DNA of 64,000 nucleotides, from positions 124,001 to 188,000 of the forward strand of contig VZRR01010259.1 of assembly GCA_013398015.1 (NCBI GenBank). The letters are read 5' to 3'. Below the pieces are notes generated by a model. That model had not been told where the DNA came from. It ran no database searches and saw only the letters and a program-made list of their open reading frames with translations. Position 1 is the stretch's first letter, and each line of letters starts with the position of its first letter. Origin of the DNA: Oreocharis arfaki (taxonomy: Eukaryota; Chordata; Aves; Passeriformes; Paramythiidae). Positions 37,935-50,700 of the stretch are shown one piece after another. The position numbers and the translations under genes were made by a program.

Positions 37935-40814
37935 GGGTAAGCGTTGGAGTTGGCCAGGCAAGGCTGGTGAATTATTCTGTCACTGTACATGGAGATAAAC
38001 CAGTCCTCCTGGTTTTGGCATTGGTTCAGTGAAGGGTAAATTGTCCAGGAGAATAAGTCAGGAGGTTGACCTTTAAAACTTCAAAAGATAAGTAATCCTC
38101 CTGCCTAAGGCATGAGCTCGGTTTTCTGTCTTGCACCTCCAAAGGCTGTCGGGACATAAGCTGCAAAATAGCCTTTGTCACTTGAGACTTTGGGGAGCAG
38201 AGAGTTGTTATTTCCTTCCAGAGGGGCCCCTATGGCCATTCCTTGGTGGGGAAAAAGGACTCTTGCAAAAGGCTCTGCCCAGGTATTACGTAGCTGCTTT
38301 TCTTGACACAGACCTGCCTCCTCCTGCCACCCTGCTGCTTAATAATAGGTTTCCAGTCCATCAGAGCTGTAGAAATAGTAATTGCCAAATCCTTCGAGTG
38401 TCAGTGCAATGAGGGAGATGCAAACGGAAAAGGTGATCAAGGAAACCCACCTTCTCCTTGAGCAGGCAGATGGGATTTGAACATAACCTTATCCCTTCCA
38501 AGCAAATGTTTGAAGCTTTCTTTGGTGACTTACATAGTATCCCACAGTGACCAGTAGCTCTCTTTAAATCCTCAGGAGGGCTCCAGAGCAGTCAGTGTGT
38601 ACTCCCACCCACAAGAAGCAGGAAGGACTGGGCTCTTAAATCCCAGTGAGTGCGGGACCTCTCTTCTCTCCCTAGACTGAATCAAAGGGGTTTGTCATCT
38701 TTCTTGCTTCACTCGGGAAGGAGCTGTAAAACCTCCTTGTTGTCAGTGTTAGGTGTCTGGATATTTGGTGGCAGTCAGGTAGGTGAGAAAATCAGCTGCA
38801 GTTGTAATTGAGTCAGAGATGCTGTCTCCATGTGTCATCCCAGAGATCTGTTTACATATCCATTTGTTTAACAATATGTTTGAAAGCCGTCAGCAGCATT
38901 TCAGCCCCATTTCCCGGGCCTATGTGTGTCTGACTAATGCCCAAGGCAGTGAGCTATATCTGGACTAGAATTGCTAACCTGTGGATGTGGGTTTCTTAGC
39001 AGCCCTAAATTAGATGAGTCTGTGATTAGCCCTTACAACCATGGGAGAGGACAGATCTGACGTGAGAAAGAATGAATAATCGTCCCTCCGCAAGAAGCAC
39101 CTCTCAATTTCATCATGAACCCAAGCTGCTGAATTGATTTTGTGTCAAGGAAGGCCCTGTCCTGGGCTGGGATCTGGCTAGAAAAATCACCAGACTCCCC
39201 TAGCTATCCCTCTCCCAGCAGGATTTCTAGGCATACCTTTTTCTTAACAAATAGGGAAAAGGAGTCTTTGTTTTGGCTTTGTGTCCTTGAACGTATAGGC
39301 ATAGTGCAGAGTGACTTCTCTGCCAGTAGCAGGTTTTGCTGGCCACCCTGGGATGCTACAAGCAGGGAGTGCTGGGTCAGTAGGTGAGAGGATGCGCCGC
39401 CTTCTTTTGCTTTGTCAGGAGGTGCTTTGGGTACAAACTAAGGATGGAGAGTTGCTTGCAGGGACAGACAGTGGGGTAAGACCGAAGGTGATGAAGGGAA
39501 TCCTGAGTACTTGGAGCTGGCTGTGATGAGGGATGCTCTGCTTGGGGATAAACCTGCCTCCCTGCTCACATCCTGCTGTTGGATCTGTGCTGTCTGCCCA
39601 GAGGGAGTGAGGGTTTCAGTTTGCCTCAGGCAGGACCTCTACGGTCTGTGCAGCACTAAGGACCTCGGTTCCCCAGGGCATCAGCAGTGTGAGCTGGAGT
39701 AACCGGCTGGATTGTCAGCCAGCTGGGATTGCTCTCTCATAAAGAGCTACTGGCTGAAAGCTTAAGTGTTCAGATTAGAAATAAAGCATGCATTTGAAAG
39801 GCAAGAGAGATTAACTGGGAAATTGTGCCAAGAGAAGAACAGGGTATTCTCTTTCAAGGACAAATGCACTTCTGGAATGTGTTTTAGACCCTACAATTTT
39901 TTTTTTAACAGAGTAGTAGCTACCTCAAGGCCTCCAGGCACAGGGTATCAGCTGGTGAAATAATCTTCTCAGTCTTAAATTCCTGACACATTGCTCTGTG
40001 TTAATGTAAAAGACCAGCTTTGCACTGACACCACTCCTCTCTACATGTACTCTGCTGAGTTGGGCATTCCATGGACCTTATCAAAATTATGTCCTCACAA
40101 ATTCGGGGGTGAGAGTGGAACTATCTCTCCTGAGCAGCTAAGGTCACAGTTCTATTTTTCCAGCTAGTGCTGTTCATTGTTCTTGGTCTTGCTGCTTTTC
40201 CAATGCTTTTTTTCCACAGTTCAGAGTAGCTAAATCAGTCTGGCAATGGACTCCACTCCCTCCACACCTCCCTACTTCTCCATCAAAAAAAGGAACTCCA
40301 AGTCACACGCATGTTTTGTGTTTTCAGCTCCTCACTCAAGGTCACCCCGAGTGGGCTTCCTCTTACAGCTTAGCACTTTCACCTCTTTCGATTGGCCATG
40401 CATTAGTCAGTCTGGAGCCTAATGGATTTGTAACCTGACTTTGCCTATCTCAGACGTTCCCAGCGATGTAAGAGGATTTGGGCACAACTTCCTTTCAAGT
40501 TAATGGAAAGATCTTGCTTGAAAAGAACATGCTTGAGGATCTGAGAGTACTTTGCATTAATGTTTCCATTAATTTTAATGGAAGATGGTTTGAAATTCCT
40601 CAGATCAGCTTTGAACATCTTAAATTTTGTGTCCTTCACCTGTCTCATCTGAAATGCAGCACTCTTAAATGAGCAGCCTCATTATTCACCAAGATGTTCT
40701 GCAAGCTTTTTCTGCCTCTGGGAATGTCCTGTTCTCTGATGATCCCACTGGACCCCTCACCAGCTTACCACACATAGGGTAGGAGCTTCATGGTCAGTTC
40801 CCACCTCAGAGGCG

Positions 40815-40935
40815 GTTCCTTGCACGGTCTCTGGCAAGTCACGTAATCTGTTTCTGCTCCACCACCATCCATAGAGCAAAAAAGAGCAAAAATCCTTAGG
40901 GACTTTTTTATTAGCATTTGAAAAGCACTTTGCCA
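40815..40935 (+). repeat. Probable MIR SINE remnant
   Basis: GTCTCTGGCAAGTCACGTAA, then TCTGTTTCTGCTCCACCACC and CATCCATAG, then much later TTAGCATTTGAAAAGCACTT, follow the + orientation MIR order ('ttgggcaagtcacttaacct', 'ctcagtttcc-catctgtaaa', 'acatgtaaagcgctt'). Several blocks in the correct order support the call despite heavy divergence. Confidence 0.5.
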
Positions 40936-43224
40936 TCATCAAACAGAAGGGAATAGAGAAGAGTGAACTTTTATCATTGCCGCTCAACTCTAAATTACAG
41001 CAAAGCTCTGCTGCTGTGGGCATGATTACCTGCACGTGGCATTTGGCTGGTACAGGCAGGTACAGAGCCCAGCCTGGGTTTTAGGTTGGCTTGGTCTTGT
41101 CTGGCTTTGCTGCTTCTGCAGAGCCACACTGCTCTGGGCACTGGCCTGGTGAGCTGAGCAACACAGGATTCCCCCACTTCCCCTCCTCCTTTCCTTGCTC
41201 TCTGCCCTCCAGCTCCTCTGGTAACTTTGACATTTGAACACAGCAGTGATTAACTGTTCCTGACCATCTCTCGCTGGTCAGATCACTGCTCACTCCTGCC
41301 TGCTACAGCAGAGCTCTTGCCTGCCTCTGGGCTGGCCATAGATATTTCTTTCTATCTCCACTAAGCTGAGCAGAGACCAACATCTCGACTGTTCATCGCA
41401 CCATCCCCGTGGTGAAAACCAGCCCTGGCAGAGCTCTTGTACATTTTGCATCTCTGGCATAATCTCATTTTGCTGAGACAGTCCAGGTTAAACAGTCTGA
41501 TGTAGTAAGAGTTGATGCAAACCCTGCTCATCTCAGCATAATCAATTTAGTGATCAGCTACACATGCAGTTATCCTGGCTTTCAAGAAAAACCACACTGT
41601 CTTAGCCCCTCTGGAAGTACTCCTGGGAAGGACTTTGTAGTAAAATAGGACCTAAAGGGAGGAGCGGAGAAGTCATCTAATCATTAATGAGTTTTTTATG
41701 CTTTATGTAAGCTCAGTGCTCATTTGCAATCTTGCTGACAGGCACCACGTGGCAACCTGTGGCTGGGCGCAAGTGTCCAGGTAACAGGGGAGCAGACGGG
41801 GTCCACCATGCACAAAGAAGTCTGGTGTGACTTGTTTGCAGCATAAAGCAGGAGAAGCTGGGAGCAGGCTGCCTGTGCTCACATGCTCACTCCCAGCCAG
41901 GCCAGCCCCAGGTCAGTTCCAGCCTCCAACAACTAGTGAGACAGATTGTATCTAGATTGATCTGTCTACTTTCACAGAGTGATCCAATTCCAGTAAGAAA
42001 TTCTCCTTTCCCTGTGTTTCCATGTTAAAAGGAAGGACACCTTGTCAGATTTCTGGATAAATGGGAAGCACAGGGCAAGGTAGAAATAAATGTTGTGCTA
42101 ATGTGTAGGAAGAATCATTAGGACAGGAAGACATCATCAATGTGGCTGAGCTGGGGCTGATCCACATTGCTGTGTTGAAACTCTGCCTCTGGTAAGGCTA
42201 CTGTAAAAGGCAGGATTCAAAAGGGCTCTGCTATTTATTGCACACTTGCAGCATTTTGCAGAGAGTCAGAATCGGGTTCAGAGCAAGTTTTTGGCACCAG
42301 TAACAGCCTGGACCAGTGCAGTGGTGTTTGCCACAGGAAATTCATAGGAATTGCCTCTTGGTGCTGTTCTTTGACAGATGCACTTGGGTCACTCAGATAT
42401 TTACAGTCACAGAGAGAAAACTGAGGTTGTGGGAAAGCAGAGGAGTAGGGACACGTTGCTTCAGTGAATGTACAGGAGCAGGAATATGGTGCTGAGCTAA
42501 GCCGGAGTTTATGTGGGTCTCTTTGGGGATGAGGTTTTGGGAGGGCAAATGAGAAGTGCAGAGCAGGGGATCAGTCCCTAGTCAAAGCCAGTGGAGGAAG
42601 ATCAAATATCTGTTCAATGCTGTGTGTCACACCAGCTATTTAGGGCTCCACAGCCAAACTGTAATGACACTAACAGGGACACTTAAATGAGCTGGTGCTG
42701 GTCAGCCCTCTCTCTCAGCCACATCTTCTTGCTGCACTGTGATCAACAAGGACAGCAAAGAAACTGGAAAATCGGGCAGGGCATTTTCAAGGAGCGTGGT
42801 TAACCCTGAAGGGTGCAGTGCTCTGATCACAGCATGGCTCCACAAGGTGTTCTGCCCATGCAGCCAAAGGCAGGACCTTTGCCACAAAGGGATCTCTCTC
42901 TTGCACCCAGTGTGCTCAGTTTTTAAGGACACCATAAAAAGCAGTCAGAGAAGTACAACAGAGCACCACAGACAAACAGTTTGGCTTTGAATCACTGCAG
43001 AGAGCAGCAGGCAGGCCTGGAGAAAACAGCTTGCAAGCTGACTGACCAGAGAGCAGAGCAAGACAAAGGATGCTTGTCCTGAGATCCGTCATGGGTGTAG
43101 GCATTTCCAAGCTCCCAAAAGTGCAAAGGGATGCTCTCCTAGCTGGCAGAGGAGTGAAGCTTTGTGCATGTTTGTCCAGGGCTTTCGCCTGCATGGTGCC
43201 AGTGCAAGAGCCGAGAGCTGCTGC

Positions 43225-43720
43225 TTGTCATTGACAGCTCAGCTATTGTTGCAAAGTATGATTTAATAGCAAGACTTGATTACAACATGCAAATGTAGCT
43301 GCTGGGGGACTATCTCAGAGGTTTGTGGAGATTAGCTGTTAAATTGGGCAGTGCAAAAACATTATTAAGCAGAGAACATAATTACTCATCTTGTGCTTCT
43401 GTAGTGTATAGAAGAGACAGATTTGTTTAAAAGCCAGCAAGTCCTATATGGAGAAAAGACTTGTGTAAATGCCACATCATGTACTGCTGTATGCTGCAGC
43501 ATATTTTATTAGAGAAGCAACGCTTAATAACAATATTTGGGAACTTGTGGAAGAAATCCATTATATTATTCTGCATCATAAAAGCAAACCTAATGCCTAG
43601 TGTGAGAAGGCTGTGCAGATATTGAAACATCTCCTTTTGGTGGTGGTTGATTGCTTTTATGGAGATTGTATCATATGGATATAAACAAATCCAGCACTTG
43701 ATATGAAATCTGTGAGCCAG
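43225..43720. promoter_or_regulatory. Candidate noncoding regulatory stretch
   Basis: An AT-rich, repeat-free half kilobase carrying CATTGACAGCTCAGCTATTG, ATGCAAAT (octamer-type, POU) within CAACATGCAAATGTAGC, TTATTAAGCAG, ACATAATTACTC and GATATAAACAAATCC (forkhead-like). Clustering of POU, homeobox and forkhead cores is common in conserved vertebrate enhancers inside large introns. No direct evidence of conservation is available here. Confidence 0.25.
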
Positions 43721-46336
43721 GTTTTAGACTCATGCATCTGTCTTCTATCTGTGCACATTCCCTCTGAATTGCATCAAGGTTCCCATTAACACCTTAAACG
43801 TAGAAAGTAGAGTCAAAACGAGACTGTCAGCACATACAAAATGAACAACTGGGCGTGTGCTTGCTGTAATGTAATTCCCTTTCAGTCCTAGAATAGTGTC
43901 TGGGGTTCCTAGAATAAAAAGCTCATCTGTGTGTGAGGATGCAGGGAGGAGGATTTAAGTGTGGGAAGCTCGTTAATGCTGCGAACCTGATTTGGGAGCA
44001 CACTGTGGTTCATGGATTTCCTCTTGCCTTGTCGCTCTCAGTAGCCCAGGCTGGGCTTGCAGGGGGTGATGCACTGGCAGCTAGAGGGCTGAAGTCAGGT
44101 GTAAAAGTGCAGTTGGCTAGCCAAAGCCCTACACATCTTCAGGAAAATCTTTTAACAGAGGAGTCAGGAGGACTGAATTAGGGGAACAGCTTGTTCCTAA
44201 GGGAGTGTAGTTCCTGCAGTCCTAAGTGCTGGCATGGGAATGGGGTGATATTGTCAGGGTTGTCATTGCTGCTGTGCTGCAGTGGCTGCTGCTCACCCCT
44301 GATTCACGTCACTGGACACTTCCTCTCCGGCATCCCAGATGCTCTGCTGAGGCTTCACTTGTCTAAGAAGGAAGTATCCTCCCAAGCCTAAGTGGGCAAG
44401 ATAAAGATTTCAAGGGGTTTTGATGAGAAACTCCTTGCCATTCTTTTGTTGCAGCTCAAGAGCATTGGGACACCCGTAATTGCTCCCCAGGCTGGTTCCT
44501 GTGTGACTCAGAGCTGAATGTGGAGCTGCTGTGTGAACCTCAGCATCCTCGCACAGTCTGTCCCAGTCGCTCTAAATTTGAATTCACAGTCAGTCCTTCT
44601 TCCTTCTTCTGGATGTGTCCATGCAGCACAGGCCCACTGCCTTGCTCCTCACCTGCTCCAGACTAGTCAGTTTGCCACAACTGGAGCCATCAGCTGTTCC
44701 AGGTGGTGCAGGCAGGGAAACAATTCTTGTAGCTGGGCTCCTTTTCCACTCAGAGCCACAAAGCACCTGAATCCCAGGACAGCTCACCAGCATCTGCTGG
44801 GGTGACTGTGGGGTCCCTGAGAAGCAGGTCTGGCTGCATCAAGCAGCAGCAGCATCTCCCTCCTTTCATTACTCAGTGCCAGAAGTACCTGTGAGTAGTT
44901 TGCAAGCCATGAGTGTCTGAGGGGGCAGCTCTGGAAAGGTTTGGTATCACCTGAGGAAGGGAGAATGACACATCTTGTCATCAGTGAGCATGAGGGGATG
45001 GTGCCTGCAGCTGGATGCTGAGAGTGGGTGGAAGCAGGGACTGGGTCTGGGTCTCAGCAGGGGAGACCAGCTGAGGGTGGATCAGCCCAGTTGGCAGAGG
45101 AGCAGGACAGACATGAGGCAGCATGGGCTGAAATGCTGAGCTAGGGCATCTTAGTCTCTCCGCAGGCACATCTCAGTTACAGCTATTTTAAAATAATACT
45201 CATTGGTAGTTTATAATGAAGCCAAAAAGTGGGAGAAACCACATAGCAATATTTCATAATAGTTTTGCCCCAGTTGTGTGAGGGTTGTGTGTTTGAGCTG
45301 TCTGCATCTCCCTAAACACCACGTGCACACTTTGAAGCTGCACATCCAGTGATCAGTACTGATAAATGCAATAAACTTCGCGTGGTGGCAGAGTTACAAC
45401 AGGAGTCTCTGGTAGCCGGGGAGGACGCAGAAGTGATGTACTCCCCTGTTAATCTCCTTTTTTTCTGTGTGTACAGCTTGGGTGTGCAAGAGATCCATCT
45501 GTTAAATGGCTGATAACCTGTTCTCAGAGTCTGGAGTGCAAGAAATTGTGTGATCCTCTTCTCTGACAGAACTGGTGCTGCCTACAGGAGATGCCCTTAG
45601 CTGCAAACTGAGGTGCTCTAGGAAGAGTTGCAGTAGCTCTTGGTTCCATGAATTACAGAGTTTTATTGCACTGAGCTGTTTAGCACAATTTGAGGCAGGA
45701 CCTGCTCCTAACAGGTCCTTAGAGTTTGCCACTGCTGCTCTGAAACCCTGGGCTGGAACAAGGCTGTGATAATTAATGGAAGTTAAAATGCTCCTTCTGC
45801 CTGTGAGCTGGTTGGAAATGGAAAAGAAGAACCTGTCACAATTGTGACTGGCTCTAAACTACTGTCAGGCTTTTCTCCTTCCCTTCCCCTGCCCCAAGTG
45901 GAAAATTGTATTGGAAAGCAGCAGTTAGAGCACTTAAATCTTTCCACAGTTCATTTCAAGCTCCTTTTCTTCTTCCCAAGCCATACCCAGGCCAGTTTGG
46001 GGCGCGGATAGGAGTCTCTGGCTGAAACCTGCAGGATGTTAAATAACAATGGAAGAGTGAGTTTCAAAGAGGGTATAATGTGCTTGGATTGCACGTACCC
46101 TAAGCTATATTTCCCATGCTTTGACGTTCAGCCCATCCATGCATCACTCCCAAACAGTTTCCTTTCCATATGGGATCTGTCTTGGCGTGATATGGAGCAA
46201 GCCCAGGCTGAAATAGGGTTGGTGCCTCCCTTGCTGTGGAGGGACACGCTCCCACAAGCACTCACAGAAGCTGCTGGTGTCTGTCATGTCCAGACAGCAG
46301 TGAGCACATGAAATGTGGGCAGTAACAGAAGCTGTT

Positions 46337-46510
46337 GTATCCCCTGTGGTGGGTTACCAGACTCTTGTAATCCCTGTCCTTTTCCAGATACTTGGATTGT
46401 CTATTTTAGCTATTTTGTATCCCCTCTGGTGGGTTACCAGATTCTCATAATCCCTGCCCTTTTTCCAGGTACTTGGATTGCCTGTTTTAACTACTGTGTG
46501 TCCCCTTTCT
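46337..46510. repeat. 80-bp tandem repeat (2.1 copies)
   Basis: Unit 1 starts at 46337 and unit 2 at 46417, with a truncated third start at 46498. Shared blocks are GTATCCCC-TGGTGGGTTACC, AATCCCTG-CC, TTTTCCAG-TACTTGGATTG and a terminal TTTTA-CTA. Units 1 and 2 differ by about ten substitutions and a one-base insertion in the T run. It is a minisatellite-like direct duplication, probably copy-number variable. Each unit ends in a TTTTCCAG that looks like a 3' splice site, but no exon follows. Confidence 0.9.
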
Positions 46511-46845
46511 CTTAACACCTCTCGGCACAGTCACATTACTGCTGCCAGCAGTGGTTCTAAGTGGGTTTGTCCCCTGCAGAAACTGGTCAGTGAAGGGCAT
46601 CTGATGGAGCTTCACTGTCCTTCTCAGCTGTCCAGATTTAACAGGTTGATCAGTTGGAGGAAGCTCTCAAAGTTTTTACTTGGATGTTATTGAATAACCC
46701 TTGGTAGAGAGCTGAAGGCCCAGTACATAGGTTGGACCCACTCCTGAGGGAAGTCTGCTGCCTCCCTGGGGCCAGGTTAAAAAAGTAAAAACTTCCCACC
46801 CTGGTATGGCCCTCAGATATTATCCATTATTGATTTTTCAGGTAG

Positions 46846-47085
46846 GCAGCAATGATGCTGCAACAAGAAGTCTAAGAACATTCAAGAGATATTTCAAGGC
46901 TTTGGGATGACTGGATCAGGATGAAGGGATCAGGAGAACAGGCAATGTCCTCCCTATTCTTCGAGTTACAGGAAATTATGAGGGAAGAAACAAGAAGAAC
47001 AAGCAGGTCAATACCTGGCTCCAGGCCTGGGGTCACTGAAGAATTTGGGGTTTTTTTGCTCANGGGGAAAGGGATAAAGCCAGGC
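46846..47085 (+). repeat. Probable CR1 LINE internal fragment
   Basis: The run GATGCTGCAACAAGAAGTCT, then TTCAAGAGATATTTCAAGGC, then CAATACCTGGCTCCAGGCCT, GTCACTGAAGAATTTGGGG and TTTTTTTGCTCA recalls an internal phrase common in avian CR1-type repeats ('caagagggacttcaag', 'acctggctcagggctggtgtcattgg', 'gaattttgggttttttgatcatgg'). The match is from memory of the repeat, so the family assignment is uncertain, and an old ERV-derived fragment is an alternative. No intact ORF is present. Confidence 0.45.
47063..47063. other. Ambiguous base (N)
   Basis: A single unresolved base in TTTGCTCA-N-GGGGAAAG, inside the probable repeat fragment and next to a seven-T run, a context that often yields unresolved calls. 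Confidence 0.99.
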
Positions 47086-49485
47086 TTCTTCTAAATGTAC
47101 ATTTCCCCTGTTTATTCAAGGGTTAAGCAGTCTGAGAGACGCAGCACCCAGAGCCAGGTATCTGTCAGGCTTGGACTGGAGGCTCACCAAAGCATGAGGA
47201 TATATGGTTTTATTTCTGTTTTGTCATTTGGAGATTACTACTCAATGTCTGTAGGACAAGAAAGCTCCAGGGCATCTTAGGATATGCCCTGTGCTCCAAG
47301 AGACGTTTCGGGCTTTGCAGCATTCAAATGCAAAGTCAAGAACTGACGCCTGAAGTGCTCTTTTTCTAAGGATTAAAAGGCACTGCCAAGGCTTTGCAAG
47401 ATGACAGTGTTGCAAATCTTACCACAATCTAGTGCTGAGATCCATCAGTTTCAGCAGCACAAATGTGCTGACAGATCTGTGTGTCTGATTTCTGGTGATG
47501 GTAGATTTTTTCAGGAGGTTGATGTGTGCTGCTGAACTCTTCAGAGTTGGAAGGTAACATTTCTAGAGTTCTTCTTCATCACACCTTGGTCTTAATTTTA
47601 ACCAAGGTCCCTTCATCTAGTAAAACCCTGGCCCAAAGGGGCAGTTTCAGGGTATCTTTGTGGATTTAGCTTTGGTTTCTCTGTTCTTAGATGCAGCAGA
47701 GGGATCCATAAAACTCAATGGAGGAATTAGCTGGAGTAACCAGGTTCTGACTGTGACAACCAAGGATGGAGATATTTGCTAAATTCACCCAGCAGTCTGT
47801 GAGGTTTTGCAGACCTTGGCGTCAAGAGAGCTTGTTCTCACTTCTATATAATCTCAGTAGAGGAACCAGGGTATGAAACGAAGTCCTTTCTTGCTCATCC
47901 AGCTCTGGAGAGTCATCATATCCATCTCTGGACTTGAAGGATACAATTCTGACTCCTTACAGTGATAGGTCCCATGCCACTCATCCTCACCTGTTATGGT
48001 CTCATTGAAACTGCCTCATCTATCCTCATCTGCCATCTGGCTGGAAGTAGCTCCATCTGGAGACAAACAGCTCTCTGTCACTCTCACAGCCACACACCCT
48101 CCAAGCTGCCGTTCGGGACCCACTCCCACACTGCTCAGCTTTCTCCGTGGGGTGTCCAGCTCCAGTGGGATGTTTATCTGTGTTTCCTCAATCCCGTTGC
48201 GTAAATGATGCTAATTTCAGCCTGCCGCGATGTGTGGGCTCGCTGGAACGTGACTATAAATCCATATCTGAACATTTTCTTGTAATGGACAGGGTGGTGA
48301 AATTGCATTGCTGCCTTTAACCTCAGGCTGTCCTTAGACCAAACCAGATTCTTCACAGCCCCTGCATCAGTAAATCAAACAGCTTTTGAATCGATGCACA
48401 TAAAAGTCAAGGGAGAGAAGTTACAGATGGAAAAGACCCATTGTACCTTGAGCCTGTCCTGCTGCAGAGGGGATAAGGCTCTCTTAGGAATTCAAGGCAA
48501 AGCTCCAAGCCTGCCGGCTGAGGCCAGGCAGGGTAAGAGTTCTGCCTGGGGAAATACGTGGGGTGGGGGGAGGCTGCCTGAATTTCCTGCAGCTTTTCCA
48601 TTCTGCTCATCTCTGCATTTTATTCCCTTGGCTTTATTTTTTGGGCAAGAAAACTGATGTTGGTTGTATATTCAACAAACCCAATACATTCATTCTCCTG
48701 ATCATTGTTTTTCACTCAGGGCTATGTTTGACTTTTCCTTAGAAGCATGTTTTTCTCACCTAATATTTAGTTTAAGATCGTAGGAGCTGGATATAAAACC
48801 TTCTGGGACATTTTAATCTGCCAAGAGGCTGCTTGAAAGCAGAAGTTATCCAGAGTATTTCAGTAGCATATTTAGAAAACATTACCCCCAAATTCTGTGT
48901 TGCGCATTTCCCTTTCATCTCCCTGCCAACCTTTATTGGTTGTTTTAACCCCGATGTGCTGTCAGTGTCCCCCGTACCTTGCTCCCCTCCCCCTCGGGTT
49001 TCCATGTCTTTGAAAGTCCTGGTAACCAGAAGGTTCATGTGTTGTGCTTTGCAATCATTTCAGACCAAGAATAATACAGCCAGAGCCAGCTGGATCCCTG
49101 GCTCTGTATTGATACAACTGTTCCCCTTAACCTGCCCACACTCAGTGCTACAACTGCAAATCTGAGGCTGAATCAGAGCAGTGCTGGGCAGTGCTGTGAG
49201 CCCTGTTCCATGACCCTGCCTGGAAAGCAGCACCCCCAGCAGAGTATCCCATGGCCAGGGAGCAGCTGCCTTTGGGTGCTGTCTGCTGGGGGCCTTGGGA
49301 GCTTGCTCAGTTGCATGTGTTTTTCTGACATGCATCTTCTCAGAACCAGTGGTCCCAGTGGTTGTTCTGATTCCCTTGATCTGCAGCCAGATCCTTTAGC
49401 AGTCCTCCTCTGGCCAGTCTGGGTGATTGCTTCTCCTGGAGGTCTCTTCCTATGAGCCCGAACAACACTTGTGAGCGTGGGTAAG

Positions 49486-49612
49486 AACTGGAACAGGCAC
49501 CCAGAGAGGCTCTGAGAAAGCTGAACTTGGAGATTGCTAGAACTCAACTGGAAAAGGCCAACCTAATCCAACATTGAAGTTATTCTGCATTGCTTGGACC
49601 AGAAGTGTGCAG
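49486..49612 (+). repeat. Degraded CR1 LINE 3' fragment
   Basis: GAACTGGAACAGGCACCCAG, AGAGGCTCTGAG, TTGGAGATT, AACTCAACTGGAAAAGG and TTGCTTGGACCAGAAG follow in order the CR1 3'-terminal segment ('ggaacaggctgcccagagaggttgtggag', 'ttggagatattcaaaacccaactggacaagg', 'gttggaccagatg'). The terminal octamers are lost. Just upstream, CCTGGAGGTCTCTTCC (about 49436-49451) resembles the last part of another CR1 tail, so two copies or a rearrangement may be present. Confidence 0.65.
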
Positions 49613-50554
49613 AAAAAGAGGGCATTACTTAGCAAGTCACTGCCTGATTTTGACTTCATGAACATCAGTGGTGTGTGTTGAGTTGTCATGCCACTGCTGC
49701 CTCTGGCTGCCAGATTATGTAGATTACTTTCCATGTTTTTGGTATTTTAAACTTTTTTTTTGTTACCTTTTGTTGTTCATCTCTTCATGAGTTTCTGCAG
49801 ACTCCTTGTGTGTCCCTGGGTCACATCCTGGTTGGTAGATGTATGCTCTCCCAGTCATTGACCATCTCAGAGTATGCTTCTAGTCTGGAATGTTCATCCA
49901 GTATTCTGTATTCCCCCCTTTGTCCATCAGATCCTCTCCTGCTTCAGAAGTAATCAACTCTTTAATGCCAGGTAAACTGGGAAAAAGCAAATCCAAAGGT
50001 TGAAGGGTGTAACACACACAGGGTGTGAATGTCTCCTCAGCAGGAATGTCTGGGAGAACATCAGCTGGAGGGGGATGTGGAACAGGAAGGCTGGTTCTAG
50101 CAGTCTGTGACTCCCTGCGGCACTATCAGTTCTCCGGATGATTAACTGTTTGTTTCTCCCTTAATGAAAACTTGTCTCAGATGAAACCACCATAATAGAA
50201 AGCTGATGTTCTGGAGCATTCCCAAGTGTAGGTTAATATTTACAAGCTATCAAGTTCAGGTTTTATCTCCATCCCTTGCTGGCATAGAGATAAAATCCTT
50301 TTAAAAATCCCTTTTGATCTTTCTGGTTCATGACGTGGCTTTAGTAAGACACTTTCCATATGGGACGGGCAAATGCCTTAATGCAAATGTAAGTTTTTCT
50401 CATCATTTCAGGGACTAGTAACAGATGAGGAGCCCCCCATGTACCAGGGGCCATGGCTTATAATGGGGCATAAGTGATGGATAGTATCTCTGCAGGATAC
50501 TTGTGCTAGGAAATGTCAGAATATTATTTCTGCCTCAATGGCTTAAGATCATGT

Positions 50555-50700
50555 TTACCTAATGGACTTACATTTGCATTTTGCAGGTGTTGTGTTAATA
50601 TTAATGTGTTGTCTGAATTGTTAATATTTCTTCACTTCAACATTGCATTAATGAAGGCTGCAGGGGATGGAGAAAAGACCTGGCTAATTAATTAAATCTG
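50555..50700. promoter_or_regulatory. Candidate noncoding regulatory stretch
   Basis: Repeat-free, AT-rich sequence with TTACATTTGCATTTTGCAGG (an ATTTGCAT octamer core), TTAATATTAATGTG, GTTAATATTTC and GGCTAATTAATTAAATC. Dense POU and homeobox cores suggest a possible enhancer, on composition alone. Confidence 0.22.

Noticed and set aside
42390..42450. MIR-like hint (ATTTACAGTCACAGAGAG, AAAACTGAGG)
   Set aside because: Two short matches without the downstream blocks, which is not enough to call a repeat.
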